64,000 nucleotides of DNA. It comes from Agromyces sp. H66 (GTDB lineage Bacteria > Actinomycetota > Actinomycetes > Actinomycetales > Microbacteriaceae). Of this stretch, positions 20,039-29,533 are shown piece after piece (positions within the stretch are counted from its first letter, which is position 1; each line of letters starts with the position of its first letter). Location: the NCBI RefSeq assembly GCF_004959775.1, contig NZ_SJZG01000001.1, positions 618,104 through 682,103 of the forward strand, in the 5' to 3' direction. The notes beneath the pieces were generated by a model. The model saw nothing but the letters and a program-made list of their open reading frames with translations, had not been told where the DNA came from and did not search any database. Position numbers and translations under genes: made by a program.

Positions 20039-20266
20039 AACGGCGGGGCGGCGGGTCCCGGACGGGGCCGGGACCGTGCCCGGGTATACTCGATGCGCGC
20101 CGCGGGGCCCCGGAATCGGAAAGGGCCGACCTCCATTTCCGTCCCGCCCGTTCTTGTCGCCGCCGGTGCGACGCACACCCGAGGAGAGGCCGTTCATGTG
20201 TCGATGCGCCGCTCCGCGCCCCGTCGGGGCGGCGTCGCTCGGGGCAGCGTCCCTCGGGGGAGCGCC

Positions 20267-21487
20267 GTGAGCGTCCGTCCGGCACCCGCCGACGACCGCG
20301 TGCGGTCGGCGGCCGGTCTCGACTTCCGCGCCGCCATGCGCGGTCGGTCCAACGCCCTCGGCGTGCTCCGGCTCGTGCTCGCCTCGGCGGTGATCGTCTC
20401 GCACGCGTTCCCGCTCGGCGGGTGGGGCGACGACCCGTTCTTCAGCTGGAGCCACGGACAGGAGAACCTCGGCGGGGTCGCCGTGCTCGGATTCTTCGCG
20501 ATCAGCGGCTACCTCATCACGAAGAGCGGCGTGAACTCGGGCGTGGTCCCGTTCCTGTGGCGCCGGGTGCTGCGCATCTTCCCCGCGTTCTGGGCGGTGC
20601 TCCTCGTCGGCATCCTCGTCGTGGGCCCCATCGCGTGGTTCGCCGAGGGCCGCACGCTCGACGGCTACGCGAGCCGCTGGCCGGGCGGGCCGCTCTGGTA
20701 CTTCATCGGCAACATGACCCTCGTCATCAACCAGTGGGGCATCCACGACATCTTCGTGGAGTCGACGCCGTACGGGCAGGCGGTGGGCTACAGCGTCTTC
20801 AACGGATCGCTCTGGACGCTCGCCTACGAGTTCGGCTGCTACCTGATGATCGGCGCACTCGTGCTCTTCGGGCTCCTGCGCCGCGCGCCGTTCGTGGTGC
20901 CGCTGCTCACCGGCGTGTTCCTCGTGCTGCAGGGACTGCGGTTCCTCGCGCCCGAGGTGTTCGCCCTCCTGCCCGGCTGGTTCGGCGACCCGCTGGCCGT
21001 GAACCTCTCGCTCGCGTTCCTGTGGGGGGCCGTGATCGCGGTCTATTCGCATCGGGTACGGGTGTCGGATGTCGCGGGCGTGATCTCGATCGCGGTGGCC
21101 GCGGCGAGCTACGCCACCTACGGGTTCGGCTTCGTCGGCCTGCCCGCGCTCGCCTACGCGCTGCTCTGGGCGGCCGTGCGCCTGCCCGAGCGCGTCAAGC
21201 GCATCGGCAGTCGCAACGACTACTCGTACGGCATCTACCTGTACGGCTTCCTCGTGCAGCAGTTGTTCGCCTCGTTCGGCTGGCACGCGCTGGGTTACGT
21301 GCCGTACGTGCTCATCAGCCTCGCCGCCGCCACCGCGTTCGCCATGGCGAGCTGGCACCTGCTCGAGAAGCCGGCGCTGTCGCTCAAGGACCGCGGCCCC
21401 GGTCGCGGCGTCGCCTACTGGGTGGATCGAGCCCGAAATCGTGAGCGGAAGGCGACCCTGCCGGCCGCGGGAAAGGAATCTGCATGA
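20267..21487 (+). CDS. Acyltransferase family 3, integral membrane
   Basis: 406 residues with about ten transmembrane helices. After an arginine-rich cytoplasmic tail comes NALGVLRLVLASAVIVSHAF, with the conserved R and catalytic-type H, then GFFAISGYLITKS, RIFPAFWAVL and NGSLWTLAYEFGCYL near residue 185, the order typical of acyltransferase 3 proteins. It would O-acylate an extracytoplasmic sugar. The GTG at 20267 has GGGGGAG 5 nt upstream and is preferred over the long upstream open frame. Its stop overlaps the start of the next gene (ATGA), so both are co-translated. Confidence 0.87.
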   Translation: MSVRPAPADDRVRSAAGLDFRAAMRGRSNALGVLRLVLASAVIVSHAFPLGGWGDDPFFSWSHGQENLGGVAVLGFFAISGYLITKSGVNSGVVPFLWRRVLRIFPAFWAVLLVGILVVGPIAWFAEGRTLDGYASRWPGGPLWYFIGNMTLVINQWGIHDIFVESTPYGQAVGYSVFNGSLWTLAYEFGCYLMIGALVLFGLLRRAPFVVPLLTGVFLVLQGLRFLAPEVFALLPGWFGDPLAVNLSLAFLWGAVIAVYSHRVRVSDVAGVISIAVAAASYATYGFGFVGLPALAYALLWAAVRLPERVKRIGSRNDYSYGIYLYGFLVQQLFASFGWHALGYVPYVLISLAAATAFAMASWHLLEKPALSLKDRGPGRGVAYWVDRARNRERKATLPAAGKESA

Positions 21488-22554
21488 CCCGGCAACAGCT
21501 CGGCACGGTGCTCGTCACCGGCGGCGCGGGATTCATCGGCTGCGCGCTCTCGGAGCGACTCGCGCCCGACGCCGCGCGCTGGGTGGTCGTCGACTCGCTG
21601 CACCCGCAGGTGCACGCCACGCAGTCACGGCCCGCGGCGCTCGCCGACGCGGCCGAGCTCGTGGTCGGCGACGTCACCGAGCCCGAACTGTGGGACCGCG
21701 TCCTGGCGGATGTGCGGCCCGACCTCGTCATCCATCTGGCGGCCGAGACGGGCACCGCGCAGTCGCTGTCGGAGGCCAGCCGGCACGCGCGCGTGAACGT
21801 CGTGGGCACCACGGAGCTGCTCGACGGGCTCGGGCGTGCCGGCATCGTGCCGAGCGGGTTCCTGCTCTCGAGCAGCCGCGCGGTATACGGCGAGGGAAGC
21901 TGGCAGCGCGCCGACGGCACGTCGTTCGTGCCGGGGCAGCGCTCGCACGCCCAGTTCGAGCGCGGGCAATGGGACTTCGAGGGCGCGACGCCGCTGACGA
22001 GTTCGGTCGCGTCGACCTGGCCGACGCCGACGAGCGTGTACGGCGCCACGAAGCTCGCCCAGGAGCACATCCTCTCGGCGTGGGTCGACGCGCACGACTC
22101 GGCGCTCGGCATCCTGCGGCTGCAGAACGTCTACGGCCCCGGCCAGTCGCTCATCAACTCCTACACGGGCATCGTGTCGCTCTTCTCGCAGTGGGCCGCC
22201 GAGGGTCGGTCGATCCCGGTGTACGAAGACGGCCGCATCACGCGCGACTTCGTCTACATCGACGACGTCGCCGACGCGTTCACGGCGCTCGCCGGCCGGA
22301 TGCCGCGGGCGGGCGTGGTGCGGTACGACGTGGGTTCGGGCGTCGCCACCACGATCCTCGAGATCGCCGGGCACATCGCCGACTACCACGGCGCACCGGC
22401 ACCGCACGTGACCGGCCAGTACCGCGACGGCGATGTCCGGCACGCGGCCTGCGACATCCGGCCCACCATCGAGGCGCTCGGATGGGAGCCGCAGTGGTCG
22501 GTCGAACGCGGCGTCGCCGGACTCCAGGAGTGGATCGCCGCACAGGCGAGCTGA
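21484..22554 (+). CDS. NAD-dependent epimerase/dehydratase (extended SDR)
   Basis: 356 residues. GGAGFIGCALSERL at residues 12-25 is the nucleotide-binding turn; HLAAETGTAQS, SSSRAVYGEGS and SVYGATKLAQE (catalytic Tyr-Lys) follow, with an insert of about 45 residues between the serine strand and the YxxxK helix. QNVYGPGQSL and FVYIDDVADA are typical of nucleotide-sugar 4-epimerases and reductases. Coupled to the acyltransferase by ATGA. The exact sugar is not evident; a dTDP- or UDP-sugar epimerase or reductase is most likely. Confidence 0.85.
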   Translation: MTRQQLGTVLVTGGAGFIGCALSERLAPDAARWVVVDSLHPQVHATQSRPAALADAAELVVGDVTEPELWDRVLADVRPDLVIHLAAETGTAQSLSEASRHARVNVVGTTELLDGLGRAGIVPSGFLLSSSRAVYGEGSWQRADGTSFVPGQRSHAQFERGQWDFEGATPLTSSVASTWPTPTSVYGATKLAQEHILSAWVDAHDSALGILRLQNVYGPGQSLINSYTGIVSLFSQWAAEGRSIPVYEDGRITRDFVYIDDVADAFTALAGRMPRAGVVRYDVGSGVATTILEIAGHIADYHGAPAPHVTGQYRDGDVRHAACDIRPTIEALGWEPQWSVERGVAGLQEWIAAQAS

Positions 22555-22585
22555 GCCGCCGCCCCGGGCGGACGGGGCGGACGGC
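22555..22585. terminator. Shared hairpin between convergent genes
   Basis: GCCGCCGCCCCG (22555-22566) pairs with CGGGGCGGACGGC (22573-22585) with one bulged base and a 6-nt loop, in the 33-nt gap between the epimerase and the convergent GT2 gene. It could serve both strands. Confidence 0.5.
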
Positions 22586-22587
22586 AC

Positions 22588-23484
22588 TCAGGCGGGGTCG
22601 AGTCCGCCGAAGACGTGGCGGAGCAGCCGCCGGCGCCCGACGGACTTGCCGGGCCCGATGGCCTTCGGCAGGTCGGCGAGCGCATGCAGCCGCGACGAGA
22701 GGTGCCAGCGCGCCGCGCGCGCGGCACGATTCCAGCCCATGGCGCGCAGGTCGCGGTCGGCCTCGGCGAAGACCGTGCGCTCCTGGGCGAACTTCGAGCC
22801 GTCGGGCCCCGTGACGGCCGAGACGCTCTCGGCGTGACGTCGGTACCGGAAGACGACCTCGTCGTCGACGACCACGCTGCCGCCGTCGGTGACGAGGTCG
22901 AGCACCATGGCGATGTCCTGGGTCACGTCGAGGTCGGCGCGGAACTCGTGCCGACGAAGGCGCTCGACGTTCCAGACGAGCGACGGGAAGTAGAACCACG
23001 CGGCGCGCACGAGGCTGAGGGCGGCGGCTTCGCCGGAGATCTCGAGGGGCCGGGCGCCCCGCGGCATGTAGCGGCGCTTCACGCGATCGGCGAGCGGGTG
23101 GTACACCTGGCCGTCGGCGTCGATGACCTCGACGCCCGGCTGGATGACCGCGGCATGCGGGAACCGGGCGGTGAGCTCCTTCACGCGACGCACGTAACCG
23201 GGCCGCATGATGTCGTCGCAGCCCATGATGACGGCGAACTCGGTCTGCATGAGGCCCACGCACTTGCGGTAGTTGCGGCTCGGCCGCAGGTTCTCCTCGT
23301 TGCGCAGGTAGGTGATGCGGTCGTCGCCGAGGCCGACGAGCCATTCGCCCGCGCTCAGGTCGGGATAGACGTCGTCGACGACCACCAGCCGCCAGTCGGG
23401 GTCGTCCTGCGCCAGCACGCTCTGCACGGCCAGCTTGAAGTGGTCGACGCGGCCGTAGAACGGCATCATGATGTCGAGGGTCAC
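22588..23484 (-). CDS. Glycosyltransferase family 2
   Basis: 298 residues, GT-A fold: LDIMMPFYGRVDHFKLAVQS at the start, VVVDDVYPD near residue 38, the metal-binding GCDDIMRPGY near 88, and DLDVTQDIAMVLDL in the acceptor region. A basic C-terminus (RRRLLRHVF) may touch the membrane. The start is GTG at 23484, with AAGGA six bases upstream; the frame extends to 23535 without homology. It is divergent from the following GT4 gene. Donor sugar unknown. Confidence 0.86.
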   Translation of the reverse strand: MTLDIMMPFYGRVDHFKLAVQSVLAQDDPDWRLVVVDDVYPDLSAGEWLVGLGDDRITYLRNEENLRPSRNYRKCVGLMQTEFAVIMGCDDIMRPGYVRRVKELTARFPHAAVIQPGVEVIDADGQVYHPLADRVKRRYMPRGARPLEISGEAAALSLVRAAWFYFPSLVWNVERLRRHEFRADLDVTQDIAMVLDLVTDGGSVVVDDEVVFRYRRHAESVSAVTGPDGSKFAQERTVFAEADRDLRAMGWNRAARAARWHLSSRLHALADLPKAIGPGKSVGRRRLLRHVFGGLDPA

Positions 23485-23562
23485 GCGGGTCCTTGGTTCT
23501 CGGGGGCGAAGCCGGTTCGTGGATGCTCTGCACACCCGACCGGGGCCCGAACCATGGTGTCA

Positions 23563-23568
23563 TAGAAT
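23563..23568 (+). promoter_or_regulatory. -10 box of the GT4 gene
   Basis: TAGAAT, 9 nt before ATG at 23578 and only 3 nt before an in-frame ATG at 23572, so a transcript from this box would exclude the first ATG. Confidence 0.4.
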
Positions 23569-23577
23569 CCAATGGCT

Positions 23578-24681
23578 ATGAATCCGGTCGATACTCGCCC
23601 AGGTCGGCCGGTGCGAGTCGCCATGGTCGCCATGAACCTGGTGCCCGGCGGCATGGGCGGCACCGAGACGTACGCCACGAACCTCGCCCGCCTGCTCGCG
23701 CAGCGCGACGACGTCGACCTCCGCACGATCGTGCCCGGGAACGCCCGCGGCGTGCTCCACTCCGACGACGAGCGGTCCGTCGGCTTCGTGCGGGCCGGGC
23801 ACTCCACCGCCCTGCGGCTCGCGTCGCTCGCGGCATCCACGCTCGGGGCGCCCTTCATCAGGCGACGGATGTCGGGCGCCGACGTCGTGCACTACCCGTT
23901 CACGTCGTTCACGCCGGCGCCGCCGGCGGGCATGCCGTTCGTGACGACGCTGCACGACGTGCAGCATCTCGACCTTCCCGAGCTGTTCGGACCCCGCGAC
24001 TTCGCCTACCGGGAGCGCTTCTACCACGAGGGCGCCCGGCGCGCGCGCCTCGTCATCACGATCAGCGAGTTCGCCAAGCGCGCGATCGTCGATCACCTCG
24101 GCATCGCCGACGATCGGGTGCGGGTCATCCCGCTCGGGGTCGATCACGAGCGGTTCACTCCGGCCACGGGGCCCCGCGGCGACTTCGTGCTCTACCCCGC
24201 GAGAGGGTGGCCGCACAAGAACCATGCGCGCCTCATCGAGGCCATGTCGCGGCTCCGCGAGCGCCGCCCGGGGTTGCGGCTCGTGCTCACGGGCGGCGCG
24301 CTCGACGGGCTGGGCGCGTTGCCCGAGTGGGTCGAGCGGCGGGGCCTCGTCAACGTCGACGAACTCACCGACCTGTACCGCACGGCATCGGCGCTCGTGT
24401 ATCCGAGCCTGTACGAGGGGTTCGGCCTGCCGCCGCTCGAGGCGATGGCGTCGGGCTGTCCCGTCGCGGCGTCGCGTGAGGGGTCCATTCCCGAGGTCTG
24501 CGGCGACGCGGCCGTGCTCTTCGACCCGCACGATCCCGAGGCGATCGCACGCGGCATCGAGGAGGCGATCGACGGCGCCGACCGGCTCGTGACGCTCGGG
24601 ATCGAGCATGCACGGCGGTTCACCTGGGAGCGATGCGCGTCGCAGCACATCGCCGCGTACCGCGATGCCGTCGGCGACTGA
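23578..24681 (+). CDS. Glycosyltransferase family 4
   Basis: 367 residues, GT-B fold. The N-terminal domain has MVAMNLVPGGMGGTETYATN, the glycine-rich acceptor loop; the C-terminal donor domain has YPARGWPHKNHARLIEAM near residue 203 and PSLYEGFGLPPLEAMASG near 280, the classic E(x7)E of GT4 retaining enzymes such as mannosyl- and rhamnosyltransferases. The start at 23578 is preferred to ATG 23572 because of the promoter position; the two differ by two residues. A hairpin follows the stop. Rhamnose or mannose would be sensible donors given the rfb and manA genes, but this is only inferred. Confidence 0.9.
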   Translation: MNPVDTRPGRPVRVAMVAMNLVPGGMGGTETYATNLARLLAQRDDVDLRTIVPGNARGVLHSDDERSVGFVRAGHSTALRLASLAASTLGAPFIRRRMSGADVVHYPFTSFTPAPPAGMPFVTTLHDVQHLDLPELFGPRDFAYRERFYHEGARRARLVITISEFAKRAIVDHLGIADDRVRVIPLGVDHERFTPATGPRGDFVLYPARGWPHKNHARLIEAMSRLRERRPGLRLVLTGGALDGLGALPEWVERRGLVNVDELTDLYRTASALVYPSLYEGFGLPPLEAMASGCPVAASREGSIPEVCGDAAVLFDPHDPEAIARGIEEAIDGADRLVTLGIEHARRFTWERCASQHIAAYRDAVGD

Positions 24682-24698
24682 CCCCCGAACGAGGGGGT
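24681..24698 (+). terminator. Hairpin after the GT4 gene
   Basis: ACCCCC (24681-24686) and GGGGGT (24693-24698) form a 6-bp stem with a 6-nt loop directly on the stop codon, followed by TTAG. Likely transcription terminator. Confidence 0.5.
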
Positions 24699-24759
24699 TA
24701 GCGGCTGTCGGCCGGAACTTGGGGCAACATGGTACGCGGGGAAGCGACGGAGGTGGCGT

Positions 24760-26331
24760 GTGACGGTGCGGATCGAGCGCCGCGGTGTCTCTCTGACGTC
24801 CGCGGACGCCTCGGTCCACCGGGTCATCTCCGTACACATCGACGGCCGGAGCGTCTGGTCGGCCGCAACGGCCGACGCCGTACCGGTCGCGGGAGACCGT
24901 CGCCTGCTCGCCTGGCCGCGGTCCATCGTGCCGCGGCTGCGCGGCGTCGCGCGATTCGCCGTGGTCGCCCAGCCGAGCGGAACGGTGCTCGCCCGCCGCC
25001 GCCTCCGCTTCGGCGCGGCGATCGGTCGGATCGATCTGCACGACGGCCACGGACGCTCACTCTCGGTCAACAAATGGGGGTACCTGACTCCCGCGTTCGG
25101 TACGAGCGAAGAGGCGACCCGCCGGCGTGCGGTCGACAGCGCGCGTCGGGTCATCGACACCCTCCACGAGCTCGGGCATCCGGCGTTCATCGTGGGCGGT
25201 ACCCTGCTCGGGGCGGTGCGGAACGGCGGACTCCTCGCCAACGACGACGATATCGACCTCGCGTACCTGAGCGATCTCGAGCATCCCGCGGACCTCGCGC
25301 TCGAGAGCTTCGCGATCGAGCGGGGGCTCGCTACGTCGGGCTTCTGGACGATTCGGCACAGTGCAGCCCACCTGCAGGTGGTGTTCCGCTTCCCCGACGG
25401 CACAGTCGACCACTACGTCGACATCTTCACGGCGTTCTTCCGCGACGGCGAGTTCTTCGAGCCGATCCACATGCAGGCGTCGCTCGAGCGCTCCGCGATC
25501 CTGCCGCGCGGCACGGCCACCTTCGAGGGCGAGTCATTCCCGGCGCCGGCCGACCCAGAGGCCTGGCTCGCGGCCTGCTACGGCGCCGACTGGCGGGTGC
25601 CCGACCCGTCCTTCCGATTCCGTACCCCCGTGCGCACGACTCGCCGCTTCCTCAACTGGTTCGGCGAGCAGCACCGCTTCCGCGATCTGTGGGTCTCCCA
25701 CTACGACAAGGTCGCCACGGCGGACGCGCCGAGCGTGCAGGCCGTCCGGTTCGAGCAGTCGCTGCCGCGCGAGGCGCTCGTCCTCGAGCTGGGATGCGGC
25801 GACGGCGCCGACGCGCGGTACTTCGCCCGACGCGGACATCGGGTGATCGCGGTCGACTTCGCGTGGAACGCGATCGAGCGGGCAGCGAGGGACGCCCCCG
25901 ACTCGATCGACTTCCGCGTGGTCAACCTGTCGGACCGCCGTGACACTCTCGGGCTCGCGATCGAGCTCCGGGCCCGCGCAGAACCCGTGTACGTGTTCGC
26001 GCAGTTCACGCTCGACGCCCTCGTCGATGAGGACCGCATCTCGACGCTCGAGTTCATAGCGCTGGTGCTGCGAAACGGGGGCTTCGCCGTGAACACGAGC
26101 TACGCCGAGATGTCGGACCGATACCGTCCGGGCGACCCACGCACATGGCACGTTCCACCGCGCGCACTCATGGGGTTTGCGACCGGTGCACGCCTGGCTG
26201 TGCGCATTCTGCACACGGACGTGGTGCCGCGCCGCGGTGGGTCGCGCATCCAGATCGAGTCCATGCTGACCGGAAGGGAAACCGTCTCGACGAGCGGGGA
26301 ACCGGGGTCGAACTCAGAGGAGTCGGAATGA
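24760..26331 (+). CDS. LicD-family phosphotransferase fused to a class I SAM methyltransferase
   Basis: 523 residues in three parts. Residues 1-100 form a small beta-rich region. Residues 120-290 are LicD/FKTN-like: FIVGGTLLGAVRNGG near 145 and NDDDIDLAY near 160 hold the metal-binding acidic residues, with DHYVDIFTAFF further on. Residues 310-500 are a Rossmann methyltransferase with VLELGCGDGADARYF near 342 and VIAVDFAWNAI. LicD proteins transfer phosphocholine or, in the fukutin branch, ribitol-5-phosphate from CDP-linked donors to glycans; a CDP-ribitol synthase-like gene lies 6 kb away. The GTG start follows GGAGG. The next gene overlaps its stop (ATGA). The fused methyltransferase may methylate the same residue. 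Confidence 0.85.
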   Translation: MTVRIERRGVSLTSADASVHRVISVHIDGRSVWSAATADAVPVAGDRRLLAWPRSIVPRLRGVARFAVVAQPSGTVLARRRLRFGAAIGRIDLHDGHGRSLSVNKWGYLTPAFGTSEEATRRRAVDSARRVIDTLHELGHPAFIVGGTLLGAVRNGGLLANDDDIDLAYLSDLEHPADLALESFAIERGLATSGFWTIRHSAAHLQVVFRFPDGTVDHYVDIFTAFFRDGEFFEPIHMQASLERSAILPRGTATFEGESFPAPADPEAWLAACYGADWRVPDPSFRFRTPVRTTRRFLNWFGEQHRFRDLWVSHYDKVATADAPSVQAVRFEQSLPREALVLELGCGDGADARYFARRGHRVIAVDFAWNAIERAARDAPDSIDFRVVNLSDRRDTLGLAIELRARAEPVYVFAQFTLDALVDEDRISTLEFIALVLRNGGFAVNTSYAEMSDRYRPGDPRTWHVPPRALMGFATGARLAVRILHTDVVPRRGGSRIQIESMLTGRETVSTSGEPGSNSEESE

Positions 26332-26618
26332 TCATGATGAATCGACTGAAGAAGGGCGCGGTGCGCTGGGGATGGCGCGTCTCACCTGAGACCATGGCGG
26401 CCGTCGAGCAGCTGCACGCCTATCGCGCGGAAGTGGCGGAGCTCCGACGCGCGGTCGCCGAGCTTCGACGTGAGATCGACGAGAGCCGGCGCGACAGCCT
26501 TCGGGTGGCCGAGCTGACGGATCTCGTCGTCGAACGACTCGCCGCGGCCGAGCGCACGGGCGGCCGGCCCGACGTCGCGCCGCACGGTGAGGAGTCGGCT
26601 ACCGCTTCGACGCCTTGA
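26328..26618 (+). CDS. Small coiled-coil protein (DUF6752-like)
   Basis: 96 residues. After a short basic stretch (NRLKKGAVRWGWRV), residues 25-75 form a heptad-patterned coiled coil (VAELRRAVAELRREIDESRR) ending RVAELTDLVVERL, a pattern I associate with DUF6752; that name is from memory. The start ATG overlaps the LicD-fusion stop, behind GGAG, so the two are coupled and may form a complex. The last 20 nt overlap the convergent ABC transporter gene. Function unknown. Confidence 0.7.
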   Translation: MIMMNRLKKGAVRWGWRVSPETMAAVEQLHAYRAEVAELRRAVAELRREIDESRRDSLRVAELTDLVVERLAAAERTGGRPDVAPHGEESATASTP

Positions 26619-27348
26619 GCGCCGCGATCGCCTCGTCGACGGGGCCGTCGAAGATCTTGCGGCCACGCTTGATCACGATGCCCCGGTCGCAGATCTCCGA
26701 GATCATGCCGAGGTCGTGGCTCACGATGAACAGGGTCTTGTCGCTCGCGACGAGCTCGTGGATCTTGGCGTTGCACTTCTCCCGGAACGGGGCGTCGCCG
26801 ACCGCGAGCACCTCGTCGACGAGCAGGATGTCGAACTGGGTGTGGATCGCGACCGAGAACGCGAGGCGCACGAACATGCCCGAAGAGTAGTGCTTCACCT
26901 CGGTGTCGATGAATTCGCCGATCTCCGAGAACTCGACGATCTCGTCGAACTTCGCGTCGATCTCCTCCTTGCTCATGCCGAGGATCGCCGCGTTGAGGTA
27001 GACGTTCTCGCGCCCGCTGAGGTCGGGGTGGAACCCGGCACCGACCTCGATCAGGCCGGCCACCCGGCCGCGGGTCAGCACGGTGCCGGCATCGGGCCGG
27101 AGCACGCCGGAGACGAGTTTCAGCAGCGTCGACTTGCCCGAGCCGTTGTAGCCGAGCAGGCCCACCGCCTCGCCCTCGCCGACGGTGATGTCGAGGCCCT
27201 CGAGCGCTTCGAACGTCGAGGCCGTCTGCTTCTTGCGGAGCCAGGCGACGAAGGTCTCCTTGAAGGAGTGCGTGTGCCGCAGCCGATACGTCTTGCGGAC
27301 GCCCTCGATGATGATGCGGGGCGCCTCGGCCTCAGAGGTCTTGGGCAA
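26599..27348 (-). CDS. Polysaccharide/teichoic acid ABC exporter, ATP-binding protein
   Basis: 249 residues, Wzt/TagH type without a C-terminal glycan-binding domain. Walker A GYNGSGKSTLLK near residue 67, a Q-loop replaced by GLIEVGAGFHPDLSGREN as in this subfamily, the signature HYSSGMFVRLAFS near 152, Walker B FDILLVDEVLAVGD and the switch histidine in IVSHD. It powers export of a lipid-linked glycan through the permease encoded just upstream. The start is a TTG at 27348, supported by GGAGGGG five bases before it, and overlaps the permease 3' end by 17 nt. Confidence 0.92.
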   Translation of the reverse strand: MPKTSEAEAPRIIIEGVRKTYRLRHTHSFKETFVAWLRKKQTASTFEALEGLDITVGEGEAVGLLGYNGSGKSTLLKLVSGVLRPDAGTVLTRGRVAGLIEVGAGFHPDLSGRENVYLNAAILGMSKEEIDAKFDEIVEFSEIGEFIDTEVKHYSSGMFVRLAFSVAIHTQFDILLVDEVLAVGDAPFREKCNAKIHELVASDKTLFIVSHDLGMISEICDRGIVIKRGRKIFDGPVDEAIAALKASKR

Positions 27349-28201
27349 AACGCCCCTCCAGTCTCCTGAAGACGAACTGACCCACGAGCAGCGTCACGAT
27401 GGAGATGGCGAGCGCGAGCCCCGCGAGCCCCCAGAGGTTCTCGGGTCGTTCGGCCGGGCCGGCGATGGTCGGATACCAGAACGCCGAGTGGAAGAGCTCC
27501 ACCGCGGCGGTCAGCGGATTGGCCATGTAGAGGTCGAAGAGCCACGTCGGCACCTTGTCGCGCACCATCGTGAACGAGTAGAGCACGGGGGAGGTCCAGG
27601 TCGCGAACAGCAGGATGAGCTCGACGAGGTTCTGCGAGTCGCGGAACGAGACGTTCACCGAGCCGAACAACATGCCGAGCCCGGTGGCGAGCAACAGCAC
27701 GATCAGCATCGCGAGGAGTGCGCCGGCCAGGTGCAGCACCGTCGGCACCCAGCCGACGACGAGGCAGACGACGATGAGGATGCTGAGCTGCGGCAGGAAG
27801 TGCACGAACGCGATGAACACGTCGGCGATCGGGAACAGCTCGCGCGGCAGGTAGATCTTCTTGACGAGCGCCTTGTTGTTCACGATCGACTTCGTGGCGT
27901 TGCCGAACGCCTCGTTGAACAGGTTGACGACGACGATGCCCGAGAACAGGTAGACGGGGAAGGCATCGATCCCGCGGTTCAGGTTGAGGAAGACGCCCAT
28001 CACGAGGTAGTAGATCAGGAACTGCGCCGCGGGCTTGACGTACGACCAGGCCCAGCCGAGCACCGACCCGTGGTACCGCGTGAGGATTCCCTTGCGCACG
28101 AGCAGCCGCAGCAGGTAGCGGTACGAGAACACGTCGAGCACGCCGCGGCCGACGCCGGGTACGGCGAACGCCGAGCGGTCGGGAAGGCCGTACTGGGACA
28201 T
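27332..28201 (-). CDS. Polysaccharide/teichoic acid ABC exporter, permease
   Basis: 289 residues, ABC-2 type (Wzm/TagG) with six transmembrane helices. Diagnostic features are YRYLLRLLVRKGILTRYHGS near residue 30, LGWAWSYVKPAAQFLIYYLV, and NNKALVKKIYLPRELFP near residue 115. Together with the ATPase it exports a completed polymer across the membrane, a route distinct from the two Wzx-like flippases. ATG at 28201 is chosen by comparison with family N-termini; GTG at 28243 and ATG at 28228 are alternatives. The O-antigen-ligase-like gene lies 49 nt upstream in the same direction. Confidence 0.88.
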   Translation of the reverse strand: MSQYGLPDRSAFAVPGVGRGVLDVFSYRYLLRLLVRKGILTRYHGSVLGWAWSYVKPAAQFLIYYLVMGVFLNLNRGIDAFPVYLFSGIVVVNLFNEAFGNATKSIVNNKALVKKIYLPRELFPIADVFIAFVHFLPQLSILIVVCLVVGWVPTVLHLAGALLAMLIVLLLATGLGMLFGSVNVSFRDSQNLVELILLFATWTSPVLYSFTMVRDKVPTWLFDLYMANPLTAAVELFHSAFWYPTIAGPAERPENLWGLAGLALAISIVTLLVGQFVFRRLEGRFAQDL

Positions 28202-28249
28202 CCCGTCGATTCTAAAGGCCTCCGGCATCGTGATCCGCGCCACGCACGC

Positions 28250-29533
28250 TCAGCGCTGCGGCAGCGTCGCACGGCCCGTGCCCGACGCCAGCGCGTCGCG
28301 CCAGCTCATGTCGCGTGCCGCCTTCACCGCGCAGACGACGAGCAGCATCCAGCCGCCCTCGACGAGCGCGAAGCTCTCGGTGAACGAGGTCACCGCGATG
28401 ACGACGAGGATGAGGGCGGGCCACAGGTAGACGACGCTGCGCCGGCCCGAGGCGAGCAGCCAGGACCGCACGAGGGCGACGCCCACGAGAGCGACGAAGG
28501 CGAGCGCGCCGATCACCCCGACTTGGAAGTACGCGTCGATGTAGGCGCTCAGCGCCGAACTGTGTGCGCGACCAGTGGCGAGTTCGATCCACGTGTACGG
28601 CGCGGCATCCGGCCAGGACCCGACCCAGCCCCAGCCCTGCAGCGGATTCAGGTTCAGGTAGCGCGACAGCTCGCGCCACACATCGATGCGCACGTCGAAC
28701 TCGCCGCGCGCGTCGAGGAACTCGATGATGCGGACCCGGAACACCCAGCCGGTGACCAGCACGATGACGGATGCCGCGAGCAGGGCGATCTGCCAGCGCC
28801 AGCGTGTCGCCGGTGCGACCCGGCGCAAGGCGTAGAGCGCCGCCAGCGCGAGGAGCGACGCCCCGAGCGCCACCCAGGTCGTCGGCGACCCGGAGAGCAC
28901 GATGCTGCCGGCGGCGAGCACGACCGAGCCGATGGCGACGCCACGACGCACGATGTGCGTGCGCCACTCCACGATGAACGTGAGCAGCGCGATGAGGGCG
29001 ACGAAGCCGAGCAGGTTGCGGGAGCCGAACAGGCCCTGGATGGGGCCGAGCGAGGCGATGTCGCCCTTGATTCCGAGGAACGCGATCGGCAGGTCGAGCA
29101 GCACGCCCGAGAGCACCTCGAGCGCGATCGAGACCCCGAGCAGCACGCGCATGACGTCGCCGAAGGCGCGCACGATCTGGATGGTGTCGCGCATGAGCGC
29201 GACGTACACGCCGAGGAATGCGAACGCGACGAGGTAGAGCACGCGCGTGGCGGTGATGCCGGGGGCGTTGCTCCAGAGCACCGACGCGGCAGCCCAGCCG
29301 ACGAATACCAGGATCGTGATCGGGAGGATGCCGTACCACTCGACGGCCCGCCAGCGGGCGACGAGGGAGACGGCGGTCAGGGCGAGCAGGCCGGCCAGGG
29401 CAGCGAGCAGGCCCGGCCAGCCGATCAGGCTTCGCAGTGCGTGGGTCGAGAAGGCCAGGCCCACGGACAGGAGCGTCAGCGCCTGCGCGAATCGTGCGGA
29501 CCCGACGAAGTCGCGAAGTGCTTTCGCGATCAC
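28250..29533 (-). CDS. O-antigen ligase/polymerase-like membrane protein (copy 2)
   Basis: 427 residues, about eleven transmembrane helices, with the Wzy_C-type region: FGSRNLLGFVALIALLTFIV near residue 170 and a large extracytoplasmic loop containing YLNLNPLQGWGWVGSWP near 295. In Gram-positives such proteins polymerise or ligate surface polysaccharides. Its GTG start overlaps the stop of the previous gene, a 453-residue relative (GTGA), so the two are made together. They share order of motifs but are clearly diverged; the pair may have different acceptors. Confidence 0.83.
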   Translation of the reverse strand: MIAKALRDFVGSARFAQALTLLSVGLAFSTHALRSLIGWPGLLAALAGLLALTAVSLVARWRAVEWYGILPITILVFVGWAAASVLWSNAPGITATRVLYLVAFAFLGVYVALMRDTIQIVRAFGDVMRVLLGVSIALEVLSGVLLDLPIAFLGIKGDIASLGPIQGLFGSRNLLGFVALIALLTFIVEWRTHIVRRGVAIGSVVLAAGSIVLSGSPTTWVALGASLLALAALYALRRVAPATRWRWQIALLAASVIVLVTGWVFRVRIIEFLDARGEFDVRIDVWRELSRYLNLNPLQGWGWVGSWPDAAPYTWIELATGRAHSSALSAYIDAYFQVGVIGALAFVALVGVALVRSWLLASGRRSVVYLWPALILVVIAVTSFTESFALVEGGWMLLVVCAVKAARDMSWRDALASGTGRATLPQR